Assembly: GCA_902532475.1 (NCBI GenBank)
Contig: CACAIE010000005.1
Location: forward strand, 1 to 64,000
Origin: an uncultured SAR116 cluster alpha proteobacterium
GTDB taxonomy: Bacteria; Pseudomonadota; Alphaproteobacteria; Puniceispirillales; GCA-002684695
Reading direction: 5' to 3'
DNA: 64,000 bases
The position numbers were made by a program, and so were the translations under genes. Below the pieces are notes generated by a model that saw only the letters and a program-made list of their open reading frames with translations, ran no database searches and was not told the origin of the DNA. Of the stretch, positions 21,357 to 31,262 are shown in pieces (position 1 is the first letter of the stretch; each line of letters begins with the position of its first letter).

Positions 21357-22397
21357 TTAATTACGAATAACATAATAGTATTTAATGTCTTTGTTTTCTT
21401 GTTTTTTCTTCATAATTTTTTCTTTATTTATCAAATAATTTAGGTGTGATTTTGCTTCGCAACTTGCAAAAAAAATATCGTGGTCATTTTTAATTTTGCC
21501 AAATAAAATTTCTGTCGCTTCTGAAACACTAATTGGCTTCTTGCTGATGGCCTTTAATAAGGTGTCTAATCTATTTCTATGATGTTTTATCAATGATAAT
21601 GCTCTTTTTGAGGGATCGGTGTAGGGATACTCGTGTCCTGGAAAAACTGACCAGTTTTTATCCATTTTTTGTTTAATTTTATTTAAGTATTTAAGGTATC
21701 CATCTAATACATTATTTTCATTATCATCTATACCAACTGATATATTTGGACTTATACGAGGCAGTAAAAAATCAAAGCATAAGTATATTTTTCTTTCTTC
21801 ATCATACAAACTTAATTGTGATGGTGAATGCCCTGTGTCAAATCTTCCTTTCCAAATACCTTTTTTAGTCTCTATAGTTAATGGATTTTCTATGCTGTTA
21901 ATCTCTGGTAGATGTTTGACCATCTTTTTAAAGCTATTACCTTGGTGTTTTACCCTCTCGATTAATTTTTTATCCAATCCAAATTCTTTGTAATTTTGTG
22001 ATAGAAGTTTTCCATACTCTATATCTGTATATAACATTATTTTTTTTATTCTTCGTAATTCTATTTTAGGAGCAAAGACTTTTAAATTTAATTTTTTAGA
22101 TAAAAACTTTGATGCCCCAATATGATCGGGGTGATGGTGGGTTATGATTATTTTCGACAAGCTTAATGTCGGTGATATGTTTTCTATAATTTCTCCCCAG
22201 CATTTTCTTGTCAATCTATTATCTATTCCTGTATCAATTATTACTAGACCGTCATTACTATTAATTGCATAAATGTTCACATGATCTAATCTAAAGGGTA
22301 ATGGGATTCTCGCCCAATACAGATCTTCTGTTATCTTTGAAAATCTATTTTTCATGGGATTTTTAATCTTTATTTTGTTTAATTTACTATTTCCCAT
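21357..22397 (-). CDS. MBL-fold metallo-hydrolase
   Basis: ITHHHPDHIGAS, DTGHSPSQLSLYD, FPGHEYPY. Confidence 0.9.
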   Translation of the reverse strand: MGNSKLNKIKIKNPMKNRFSKITEDLYWARIPLPFRLDHVNIYAINSNDGLVIIDTGIDNRLTRKCWGEIIENISPTLSLSKIIITHHHPDHIGASKFLSKKLNLKVFAPKIELRRIKKIMLYTDIEYGKLLSQNYKEFGLDKKLIERVKHQGNSFKKMVKHLPEINSIENPLTIETKKGIWKGRFDTGHSPSQLSLYDEERKIYLCFDFLLPRISPNISVGIDDNENNVLDGYLKYLNKIKQKMDKNWSVFPGHEYPYTDPSKRALSLIKHHRNRLDTLLKAISKKPISVSEATEILFGKIKNDHDIFFASCEAKSHLNYLINKEKIMKKKQENKDIKYYYVIRN

Positions 22398-22869
22398 TAA
22401 AAGGTTCTGAGTTTATGAAGTTATTTTGTTTCCAGGCCTCGAACAACACTATGCTAACAGCATTGCTTAAATTTAAACTTCTTGAATTCTTTATCATAGG
22501 AATGAACAGTTTATTTTTTTCTTGAAAGCCATTTAATATATCTTTTGGTAATCCTTTGGTTTCAGATCCAAATAGAATTGCATCTCCTTCATTAAATTTA
22601 TTATCGTTATATGAAATTTTACCAAATTTAGAAATGGCATATATATTTTTACTTCGTAATTTTTTGATGCAAGTATTTAAGTCTTCATGTAATGTTAAAA
22701 TTGAATGGCTATGATAATCTAGGCCTGCTCGCCTATATGACTTTTCATCAATTTCAAAACCTAATGGCTTAATTAAATGTAATTTTGAACCTGTATTTGC
22801 ACATAGCCTAACAATATTGCCTGTATTTGGAGGTATTTGGGGATTAAATAAAATTATATTATACATCAA
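22387..22869 (-). CDS. trmL: tRNA (cytidine(34)-2'-O)-methyltransferase
   Basis: SPOUT: LFNPQIPPNTGNIVRLCANTG, LFGSETKGLP, IPMIKNSRSLNLSNAVSIVLFE. Confidence 0.95.
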   Translation of the reverse strand: MMYNIILFNPQIPPNTGNIVRLCANTGSKLHLIKPLGFEIDEKSYRRAGLDYHSHSILTLHEDLNTCIKKLRSKNIYAISKFGKISYNDNKFNEGDAILFGSETKGLPKDILNGFQEKNKLFIPMIKNSRSLNLSNAVSIVLFEAWKQNNFINSEPFNGK

Positions 22870-23216
22870 ATTTTCATTGAACGAATTAAACTAATTAACT
22901 CATTTTCATTTTTTAAATTATTTATTGTTTTTTTATCTATTAATATTTTATGATTATTTTCATTTTTTATAAAACAGCATGGGATTTCATTTACAAATTT
23001 ACTTAAATTATTTCGTTTCAAGTCATCTATATAAATAAAAGATATTTTAACTTTGTAATCACTTATAAATTTTTTCCATCTTTCATTTTTTTTATAAGTA
23101 TGAGTAATCGAGCATAGGTTACATGAGTAGGTTGTGGGAGATAAAGATTTATGTAGAAAATCAATGATTCCGTTGATAAATCCTTTTCTGGCATTATAGC
23201 AAAAAATTAATTCCAT
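22866..23216 (-). CDS. Conserved hypothetical protein with Cys motif (TYSCNLCSITH)
   Basis: 116 aa ORF overlapping trmL start; internal CNLC and CC motifs. Confidence 0.6.
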   Translation of the reverse strand: MELIFCYNARKGFINGIIDFLHKSLSPTTYSCNLCSITHTYKKNERWKKFISDYKVKISFIYIDDLKRNNLSKFVNEIPCCFIKNENNHKILIDKKTINNLKNENELISLIRSMKI

Positions 23217-23300
23217 AAGCTTATATATACTTTTTATTTGTTAGTATCATTAAAATATTATATTGTTTTTTCAGCATTATAGTATAATGAAATCTATTCT

Positions 23301-24290
23301 TTGATATTTTCTTGTATGAATAATTTTAAACACTATTTTTTTATTTTCTTTGTTTTTGTGTTTCTTAATCCAACTTTTGGAAGTGAAAGCTTTGAAGTTA
23401 TTGAATTACACTCATCCAATGTAGATTTAATTCCAAATTATAAAGGTGATCCCCCATTAAAAAATTTAAAGTTCTTATCCGGATTAGAAATTAAAGGTAA
23501 CCATTTTAAATTTGGAGGTCTATCTGGTTTAGTTTTATCCTCTAACTTTGATTTCTTTTCTGTCAGTGATAAAGGTTACTGGATTAAAGGAAAATTAGAT
23601 TTTAATAAAGAATTTAAATTAAAATCACTTTCCAATGTAACTATGGGTTATTTAAAAGATGAAAATAACGTTCCTTTCAATCATAAAAGTAATTCTGATG
23701 CAGAATCTATAGAAATTTATAATGATAAATTTATTATTAGTTTTGAAAGAAACCACAGAGTATTATCATACGATTCATTAAATAGTAATTCGGAAACCCT
23801 GATAAACTTTAATCAATTATCTCATCTTCCAAATAATGGCGGGATTGAATCAATGTCTCCTTTGAAGGATTCATCTTTACTACTTTTATCGGAAGACCTT
23901 GTTATAGGAAATGATAAACTCGTAGGTTTTAGATTTTATAATCATGAAATGGAACAATTGCTTTTTAAGAAAACAGGCACCTACAAACCAACAGATATTG
24001 CAAGTCTTCCTTCAGGAGATCTTTTACTTTTAGAAAGAAGTTTTACACCAATAAAAGGTGCATCCGCTAAAATTTCTCTAATTAAGTTCGATGATTTATT
24101 TTCTAAATCATTAATAGAACCAATACATTTAGACACCATATCTCCTCCTATGACAGTAGACAACTTTGAAGGTATTTCATACTTAAGTTTAAAAAATGGT
24201 GGTTACCATATTTTTATATTATCTGATGATAATTATCGGTCAACTCAGAGAACACTATTGATGCAATTCTATTGGGATGGAAAAGTTTAA
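23301..24290 (+). CDS. Esterase-like activity of phytase family protein, secreted
   Basis: Signal peptide, LSGLVLSSNFDFFSVSDKGYWIKG, DAESIEIYNDKFIISFERNHRV, NFEGISY. Confidence 0.8.
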   Translation: MIFSCMNNFKHYFFIFFVFVFLNPTFGSESFEVIELHSSNVDLIPNYKGDPPLKNLKFLSGLEIKGNHFKFGGLSGLVLSSNFDFFSVSDKGYWIKGKLDFNKEFKLKSLSNVTMGYLKDENNVPFNHKSNSDAESIEIYNDKFIISFERNHRVLSYDSLNSNSETLINFNQLSHLPNNGGIESMSPLKDSSLLLLSEDLVIGNDKLVGFRFYNHEMEQLLFKKTGTYKPTDIASLPSGDLLLLERSFTPIKGASAKISLIKFDDLFSKSLIEPIHLDTISPPMTVDNFEGISYLSLKNGGYHIFILSDDNYRSTQRTLLMQFYWDGKV

Positions 24291-25699
24291 TTTATTGGGT
24301 CTATCGGTATTGGGTTATCAATATTCAAACATTGTTCTATAAATCTGGCATAAGATAATAAATTTGCCTCATCTTTGCATTTTGATATTAATTGCACACC
24401 TATGGGAAGTTTATCTTTTGAAAACCCTGCTGGCAGAGATATAGCGGGTGAACTTGTTAGCGTTATTGCAGAAACTATATTTAGCCACTCAACATAATTT
24501 GAAAACTCAACACCATTACATTCTCTAACATACCTTTCCTTAACTGGAAATGGCGTTACAATAGTAGCTGGGCATATCAGCAAATCGTATTTATCAAAAA
24601 AGTTTTGCATTCTATTGAACATATTAACTCTTTGATTTTGAGCATAAGATATTTCTTCCATTGATAATTTCATACCTTCCTCTATGTTCCATATAATTTC
24701 AGGTTTAAGAAGTTTTTTATTATTTATATATTGTGATTTTAAGTTTACATAAAATGTTAAAGATCTTAATATCTTGCTTGTAACAGGGGCTTCTTTTAGA
24801 TCAGGGTGTGATTCTTCAACTATTAAGCCATGCTTTTCTAATGTTTTTCCTACATCCAAAATAACATTCTGTATTTCTGGATCTACTGGCGGTAAACCTA
24901 GGTCTCTACTAATTGCTATTTTTCTTGGCTTATTATTAGATTTTGCGTATGAAAGATAACTTTCATCTGGTTTAATTTGTGAAACTGGATCTCTGTAATT
25001 TTCTCCACTCATTGCATCTAAAAAAAATGCTAGGTCTAAAACATTTCTAGCCATTGGACCATTCACTCCAAGCGTTCCATCTAGAATCCCTGATGGTGTA
25101 CTTGCTATTCTTCCTGGAGAAGGACGCATGCCTACTACACTACAGAAACTTGCTGGATTTCTTAAACTTCCTCCCATATCTGACCCATGTGCAACCCATG
25201 CCATTCCGGTTGAAAGGGCTACTGCAGCACCTCCTGATGATCCTGCCGCTGATTTTGTTGTGTCCCATGGATTAAGTGTATATCCAAACACTTCATTAAA
25301 TGTATTTGCTCCAGCACCAAATTCTGGTGTATTAGTCATTGCATATATAATACCACCTTTACTCTCAATATTTTTTACCAAAATGTCTGAGTTTTCTGCA
25401 ATTCTTTCTTTAAAAATTGGAGAACCACTTGTGCATCTGACACCAGAAACATCTGTCAAATCTTTAATAGGAATGGGAAGACCCTGCAGCATTCCTCTAT
25501 TTTTAATGTCCTTTTCTATTAAAATTTTTGCATTAACTTCAGCTCTTTCAAAACATAATGTAACTAAAGCATTTACTTTTTTGTTTACACTTGAAATTCT
25601 TTTTTGAAGTGATGAAAGACAGTCTAATGGTGAAATTTCTTTTGACTTTAAAAGTTTTATTATTTCTAGAGCATTTAATTGGTATAAATCCATGTCCAA
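24287..25699 (-). CDS. Amidase (amidase signature family)
   Basis: PIPIKDLTDVSGVRCTSGS, KSAAGSSGGAAVALSTGM, GSDMGGSLRNPASFC. Confidence 0.93.
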   Translation of the reverse strand: MDMDLYQLNALEIIKLLKSKEISPLDCLSSLQKRISSVNKKVNALVTLCFERAEVNAKILIEKDIKNRGMLQGLPIPIKDLTDVSGVRCTSGSPIFKERIAENSDILVKNIESKGGIIYAMTNTPEFGAGANTFNEVFGYTLNPWDTTKSAAGSSGGAAVALSTGMAWVAHGSDMGGSLRNPASFCSVVGMRPSPGRIASTPSGILDGTLGVNGPMARNVLDLAFFLDAMSGENYRDPVSQIKPDESYLSYAKSNNKPRKIAISRDLGLPPVDPEIQNVILDVGKTLEKHGLIVEESHPDLKEAPVTSKILRSLTFYVNLKSQYINNKKLLKPEIIWNIEEGMKLSMEEISYAQNQRVNMFNRMQNFFDKYDLLICPATIVTPFPVKERYVRECNGVEFSNYVEWLNIVSAITLTSSPAISLPAGFSKDKLPIGVQLISKCKDEANLLSYARFIEQCLNIDNPIPIDPIN

Positions 25700-25797
25700 A
25701 TTAAATTTTGTTTATATTAATGTTATCATTTTGTTTGTATTGATTTTAAGATATATTATATTTCATTCGAATCTACTTTTTTTTCTGGGCAATATAA

Positions 25798-27141
25798 ATG
25801 AGCATAAGAAGCAAATCTGAATTTATTATTTCAGGAGACGTTTTGTCTGTCTTAATGTCTCTAATTATTCCTATGTCTGTTGGTATGTTTGCACTTCTTG
25901 TTATTAATCTTGTTGATGCTTTTTATATTGGTAAATTAGGTGTTTTGCCCCTTTCAGCCATATCGTTTGCTTTCCCAGTTTTATTTACAATCATGAGTTT
26001 TAACATTGGTATTGCAATTGGTGCTTCGGCATCTATTTCAAAATTCATTGGCCAACGCGATTTGTATAAAGCAAAAATTACTATCACTAATATATTTATA
26101 CTAATTTTTACTCTAATGTGCTTTGTTTCTCTTTTATGTTTTTGGTATAATTCCCAAATCTTTATTCTATTTGGAGCTGATGGAAACACACTTATTCTAA
26201 TCCAAAGCTATATGTCGACCTGGTATATTGGTTCTCCCTTCTTTGCCTGCCTCGTTATTGGAAATTCAATTTTAAGAGCAAATGGTGATAGCACAACTCC
26301 TAGCTTGATAATAATAGCAACCTCTGGAATTAACGCAATTTTGGACCCTATTCTTATCTTTGGGTTTGGTCCAATCGATCCCATTGGAATAAAAGGCGCA
26401 GCAATTGCTACTACTATTTCTTATATAATTGGAATGAACCTCATGATTGCTTCTATTAGCAAAGTAGGATTATTATCACTCCCTGATAGAAGTTTAAATA
26501 CATTGATTAAATCTTGTTTCCCTATATTAATTATTGGGTTGCCGGCTGCTTTCGCAATGATGCTCAACCCAATCGTACTAGGATATATAAATAAATTGGT
26601 ATCTTCTCACGGTTCAGAGGCAGTAGCAGCTTTCGGCGTGGGATTAAGAATTGAATCATTAGCAACAGTTGGAATCATTGCTATTTCCTCATCACTCACA
26701 CCTTTTATTGGACAAAATTTAGGTGCAAATAAATTAGATAGGATTAATAAAGCAATAAACTATTCGGTTTTACTTAGTGCAATTTGGGGGTTAATAGTAG
26801 CTATACCTTTAATAATCTTTAATCAACAATTCTCAAGCTTATTTACTTCTGATATTACAGTGCAAAACTTATTAATCAATTACTTAAAAATAATTTCATT
26901 GAGTTATATATTTTGGGGATGGGCAAACATTGCTAGCGCAGCATTTAATGGTTGTCAAAAACCCTCTTATGCAACCATAATATTTCTGTCAAGGCTGTTT
27001 ATAATCACAATACCCTTCGTTATAATTGGCAATAATCTTTATGGGCTATTTGGGATTTTTTTGGGTATAGCATTATCAAACATAACTTCTGGGGTATTAT
27101 CAATTATATTCACTAAATATACAACGGCTTTATATAATTAA
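25798..27141 (+). CDS. MATE family efflux transporter
   Basis: 12-TM pattern with duplicated halves; VDAFYIGKLGVLPLSAISFAFP, AAFGVGLRIESLA. Confidence 0.92.
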   Translation: MSIRSKSEFIISGDVLSVLMSLIIPMSVGMFALLVINLVDAFYIGKLGVLPLSAISFAFPVLFTIMSFNIGIAIGASASISKFIGQRDLYKAKITITNIFILIFTLMCFVSLLCFWYNSQIFILFGADGNTLILIQSYMSTWYIGSPFFACLVIGNSILRANGDSTTPSLIIIATSGINAILDPILIFGFGPIDPIGIKGAAIATTISYIIGMNLMIASISKVGLLSLPDRSLNTLIKSCFPILIIGLPAAFAMMLNPIVLGYINKLVSSHGSEAVAAFGVGLRIESLATVGIIAISSSLTPFIGQNLGANKLDRINKAINYSVLLSAIWGLIVAIPLIIFNQQFSSLFTSDITVQNLLINYLKIISLSYIFWGWANIASAAFNGCQKPSYATIIFLSRLFIITIPFVIIGNNLYGLFGIFLGIALSNITSGVLSIIFTKYTTALYN

Positions 27142-27165
27142 TTTTTGTAATTTTTTGTAAACTTT

Positions 27166-28269
27166 TTAATTGATCCCAAACATTCTACAAGAACTTTCAA
27201 AGTCTTCTTTATTTATATAACAGCCAGCCATTTTTCTTTTACCTTTAAACTCACTTCTTCCATGAAGTATTCTCCAATTATTAAAAATAAGCATTTGACC
27301 AGGCTTCAAAATTTTTCTCCATTGCATAGAATTTTCGTTTGCAAGCTTATCAAACAATCTTATTGAACCATAAAAGGCTTGAATTTGATTGTTTGGCAAT
27401 CTAAAATCACTTCTATCATAATTATTAAAACTAACTTGTATAAGTTTATCACCTTTATCTAATTTGAATACAGGTCGTCTAGCTATTAATTCTACACCAT
27501 CTCCCAAATACCTTCCAGGCACATCAACCTTGGTTAATACATTAAAATAGTTGCTTTCTGTTTGTTTAATAATTTCGGCTATTTTAAACCCATCAACCAT
27601 AATTGATTCTCCACCTTCTGCATCATAATCACAACATAATAGTAATTGTAAACCAGGGGCATCATGATTATAAGTTCCGTCCGTATGGGGTCTCAACTCT
27701 TCTTGAGTATATGCGCTATCAGCCATTCCAGAATTAGATTCAAAGCTCCAAAGTCCTCCAAAAATTGAATTTCGTACATAACCTATTTCATTCGCTATAT
27801 ATTCAACACTAGTCATGTTTTTTGGACAATTTTCAATTATTGAAAATCCATAAGATGAAATTGTCTTTAGAAGAGTTTTCATCCCTTCTCTTTTTAGGAT
27901 TGTTTTATAATTGATTGTTATAAATGTTTCATGAAGCATACCTTTATCCCAAACAAAATCAATATTTTTAAGTGAGTTCGTACCCAATCTATTTGCATAG
28001 AGAAAATCAGCTGAATAACTTACGGATTCTTCCATGTCAGGCCATTTTACTTCAATTTTTTTATTATCATTTAAAAATTTAAATTCTGAAATCTTTATTT
28101 CAGGATCTAACAAAGCAGTAAAAACTGTTCTCTGATTACTTCTAGAATCCCAATTTTTAGAATCTTTGCAATGATCTCTAAGCCAAATATAAGGAAAGCA
28201 ATCCTTAAACCCATTTTCAAAAACTATATCTAAACTATTTTCAGATAATGAAGCACTACTAATATTCAT
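27166..28269 (-). CDS. Gamma-butyrobetaine hydroxylase-like TauD/TfdA dioxygenase
   Basis: N-terminal DUF971-like segment (PYIWLRDHCKDSKNWDSRSNQRT) plus RPHTDGTYNHDAPGLQLLLC and NWRILHGR Fe/2OG motifs. Confidence 0.88.
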   Translation of the reverse strand: MNISSASLSENSLDIVFENGFKDCFPYIWLRDHCKDSKNWDSRSNQRTVFTALLDPEIKISEFKFLNDNKKIEVKWPDMEESVSYSADFLYANRLGTNSLKNIDFVWDKGMLHETFITINYKTILKREGMKTLLKTISSYGFSIIENCPKNMTSVEYIANEIGYVRNSIFGGLWSFESNSGMADSAYTQEELRPHTDGTYNHDAPGLQLLLCCDYDAEGGESIMVDGFKIAEIIKQTESNYFNVLTKVDVPGRYLGDGVELIARRPVFKLDKGDKLIQVSFNNYDRSDFRLPNNQIQAFYGSIRLFDKLANENSMQWRKILKPGQMLIFNNWRILHGRSEFKGKRKMAGCYINKEDFESSCRMFGIN

Positions 28270-28361
28270 CTTTTTACACTCTTAATTAGATAATTAAATT
28301 AATAGTACAATGAATCAAATTTTCAAATTTATCTAGAAAATTTTATATAATTAACAAATTA

Positions 28362-28454
28362 TTATTTTGAATTATTTATAACACATTCCCCAGCCCATCC
28401 AGAGCAGAAAAAAGTATTAAAATGGTTATAGTTATCAATAATATTTGATGACAT
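28362..28454 (-). CDS. Candidate 30-aa small protein MSSNIIDNYNHFNTFFCSGWAGECVINNSK
   Basis: Short ATG ORF with an unusual CSGWAGEC segment in a locally AT-rich gap; not in the ORF track. Confidence 0.3.
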   Translation of the reverse strand: MSSNIIDNYNHFNTFFCSGWAGECVINNSK

Positions 28455-28593
28455 TATGATATCAAATGTTAAACAACCCAAAACTATTATTAAAAGAATA
28501 AATATTGGGCTAGTATTAGAAAAATTATTCATAAACCCTCCTATTCATATTATATATATGATTATTAATTCCTTAATTTTCAAGAGGGTTTTT

Positions 28594-29010
28594 ATGCCTG
28601 ATACTTTACTTACAGTTTTTATAAGCATGGCTTATTTTATTTTTTTGACTTTCCTGCCATATTTTATTTGGATATCTGATGGTGGGATTACTCTTAAAGA
28701 TCTTTTATATAACCGTCACCAATTGCAAGAAGAGCCATCAAAAGTGAAAATAGCAAATTTAGCCTTAGAAAACTATAAAGAAACATATCCTATATTTCTT
28801 GGGTTGTCGATTTTAGGAATAGTCATGGGAATACCCATACAATACTCTGCAGCTACTTGGATGATACTGAGATTTTTTCATACTCCTTGCTATCTCTTAC
28901 AATGGAACTGGTTTAGGATGTTGACATGGATATTATCCATAATTTGTCTATTTTGGATGACCTTTCAAATTATTAACCTTAATCGATTAACTATGTTCAG
29001 CCATTTTTAA
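28594..29010 (+). CDS. MAPEG family membrane protein
   Basis: NLALENYKETYPIFLGLSILG and FFHTPCYLLQWNWFRMLTWILSIICL; ATG 28594 preceded by AGAGGG, preferred over 28456. Confidence 0.7.
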   Translation: MPDTLLTVFISMAYFIFLTFLPYFIWISDGGITLKDLLYNRHQLQEEPSKVKIANLALENYKETYPIFLGLSILGIVMGIPIQYSAATWMILRFFHTPCYLLQWNWFRMLTWILSIICLFWMTFQIINLNRLTMFSHF

Positions 29011-29083
29011 TTAATTATTTAATTTTTTTACAATTTATACGTTAATATATATTATTCTCTAAACTATTTAGGATTTAAGAGAC

Positions 29084-29632
29084 ATGAAATTAGTGGGTTA
29101 TGCAAGAGAAGGCAAGTCTAGAGAAACACTTGATGCTCAAATAACTTCTCTTATGGATTATGGGTTAAAACTTGATAATATTTTTAAAGAAAGAAGATCT
29201 TATTTGGACGGCGAAAGGCCTGTGCTTAGTGAATGTATTAATACACTAGAACCTAGAGACACTCTTGTCGTAACCAGTTTAAATCAAATCGCAAAAAGCA
29301 TTAACCATCTCACGCATTTAAAATCTTCTCTCGAAGAAAAGGAAGTTGATTTTATTGTCATCAATCAAGGGATAGACACATCAATAAAACAAAATTTAGA
29401 TCTATTTTCAATGATAACGATTTTCTCTGAGTTTGAAATGAACTTAAGGCTTGAAAGACAACTGGAAGGCATCCAAAAAGCTAAGGAAAGTGGTGTCAGG
29501 TTTGGAAGAAAACCAATAGATAACAGAGTAATTCAAAATGTTAAAAAGTTGTTTTTGGATGGAATGAGTGTAGGGCAAATATCTATAAAGCTTGCTTTGG
29601 GAAGATCCACAATCTATAGATTACTGAAATAA
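29084..29632 (+). CDS. Small serine recombinase (resolvase/invertase) family protein with degenerate active site
   Basis: Full-length resolvase architecture: GYAREGKSRETLDAQ ... EFEMNLRLERQLEGIQKAKESGVRFGRK plus HTH GMSVGQISIKLALGRSTIYRLLK. Ser10 position is Gly. Confidence 0.9.
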   Translation: MKLVGYAREGKSRETLDAQITSLMDYGLKLDNIFKERRSYLDGERPVLSECINTLEPRDTLVVTSLNQIAKSINHLTHLKSSLEEKEVDFIVINQGIDTSIKQNLDLFSMITIFSEFEMNLRLERQLEGIQKAKESGVRFGRKPIDNRVIQNVKKLFLDGMSVGQISIKLALGRSTIYRLLK

Positions 29633-29670
29633 AATTTTAAATTAAAAAATTTTAGTTTCAAAATCAAAAT

Positions 29671-30309
29671 ATGAAAAATTTAAATGTATCCAAGATAGAC
29701 AAGAAGGTTGTTAACTATCTTAAAGTTGGTTTAACTTCAATGAGTAATAATAAAAGTCGATATATTTCTTTTCCCTTTCTAACTGATTCAACAATTGTAG
29801 AACTTACAAATCAAGTGTCCAAATTTAGATTTAGGAAAGCTACGCCTTTAGCAGGTAATTCTGTTACTCAAGATTTTGATATTTGTTTCCCTGCACCTAG
29901 AATTGGCAAAATAGATCATTTAGCAACATCAATAGAAAATTTATTTAGTCATGCTCTTAGGTTGATGTATAAACCACCAATTAAATACCCCAAATTTAAT
30001 GATGTTGCTATTCAAAGATATAAACCTGGTTCATTAGGAATTTCTCCACATAAAGACCATAAAAAATATATTTCAGTTATAATAATAATAACACTATCAG
30101 GCAAATCTGACTTGTGTATTTGTGAGGATAGAAAAGGTTTAAATCCATTAGTTCTAAATGACATTCCAGGTAATATTGTTGTCTTGCCTGCATCTGAATT
30201 TATTACTTTAAATAATAATTGTATTAGACCATTTCACTTTGTTAATAATATTGCAAATGGTAGACTTTCTATAGGACTTAGACAAAATAGTGAAATTATA
30301 CTCCAATAA
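29671..30309 (+). CDS. AlkB-like 2OG-Fe(II) oxygenase
   Basis: YKPGSLGISPHKDH (HxD), RPFHFVNNIANGRLSIGLR (distal H and R). Confidence 0.65.
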   Translation: MKNLNVSKIDKKVVNYLKVGLTSMSNNKSRYISFPFLTDSTIVELTNQVSKFRFRKATPLAGNSVTQDFDICFPAPRIGKIDHLATSIENLFSHALRLMYKPPIKYPKFNDVAIQRYKPGSLGISPHKDHKKYISVIIIITLSGKSDLCICEDRKGLNPLVLNDIPGNIVVLPASEFITLNNNCIRPFHFVNNIANGRLSIGLRQNSEIILQ

Positions 30310-30324
30310 AAATTTTGATAATTA

Positions 30325-31254
30325 ATGAGTAACCAAACTCAAAATAACCACTATCCTGTTTTTGGTATTTGTTTAGTAATTGGATTTACTATTATTGGCC
30401 CTATAATGGATACATTCGCCAAATTAGCATCAAATGAAATACCTATTGGACAGATATCCTTTTCAAGATTTTTAGTCCAGTCTATCATAATTATACCTAT
30501 AGCTTTTTATTTAAAAATCTTATATGTCCCTAACTTATTTGAAATATTGCTACATTTTATCAGAGCATTTTTTATTTTAGTTGCAACATCTCTATTCTTT
30601 GGGGCAATTAAGTTTATGCCTATGGCAGATGCAATTGCAATTTTTTTAGTTAATCCATTTATAATGACTTTTCTTAGTCATCTTATTTTAAAAGAAAAAA
30701 TTGGCTGGCGAAGAATTGTAGCTTGTATAATAGGATTTTCAGGGTCTATGTTAATTTTAAAACCTAGTTTTTCATTATTTGGAATTATTGCATTTTTTCC
30801 CTTAGGCACTGCAATAACTTATTCTTTTTACATGATCATTACAAAACATATGACAAACAAAATTCATCCTATTGCTTTGCAAACTTTCACAGGTTCTTGC
30901 GCTGTTTTAATAGTTTTTCCTTTTCTATTGTTATTTGACAACTCTTCTTTTGAGCCATTGTCATTAATTTGGCCGTCGCCTAATGCGTTAGTCTTATTAT
31001 TTGCAGTTGGCATAACTGCTACAATTTCTCATCTTTTTGTTGTTTATGGCCTTAAGTTTAGTCCCGCTTCAACTATTGCTCCAATACTCTACCTAGAAAT
31101 TGTTTCTGCTGCCATTTTAGGGTATTTTGTATTTAATGATATTCCTGATTTTTATTCAATAATTGGTGTTATTATTATTATTTTGGCTGGCTTATATGTT
31201 TTTATTAGGGAACATAGTCAAAACATTGGTTCTCAAAAGATTTTAAGAGAATAA
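30325..31254 (+). CDS. EamA/DMT family transporter
   Basis: 10 TM helices; GAIKFMPMADAIAIFLVNPFIMTFLSHLILKEKIGWRR. Confidence 0.9.
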   Translation: MSNQTQNNHYPVFGICLVIGFTIIGPIMDTFAKLASNEIPIGQISFSRFLVQSIIIIPIAFYLKILYVPNLFEILLHFIRAFFILVATSLFFGAIKFMPMADAIAIFLVNPFIMTFLSHLILKEKIGWRRIVACIIGFSGSMLILKPSFSLFGIIAFFPLGTAITYSFYMIITKHMTNKIHPIALQTFTGSCAVLIVFPFLLLFDNSSFEPLSLIWPSPNALVLLFAVGITATISHLFVVYGLKFSPASTIAPILYLEIVSAAILGYFVFNDIPDFYSIIGVIIIILAGLYVFIREHSQNIGSQKILRE

Positions 31255-31262
31255 AATATTAG

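Noticed and set aside
25054-25607. Two overlapping plus-strand ORFs (73 and 159 aa) inside the amidase
   Set aside because: Antisense shadows of a well-supported amidase.
29052-29075. CTAAA-CTA-TTTAG near the recombinase-like gene as a recombination (res/inv) site
   Set aside because: Only 5-bp arms and no second partner site found by eye; too weak to claim.
29084-29632. Active invertase controlling a phase-variable segment
   Set aside because: Active-site residues are missing and I found no flanking inverted repeats bounding an invertible segment.
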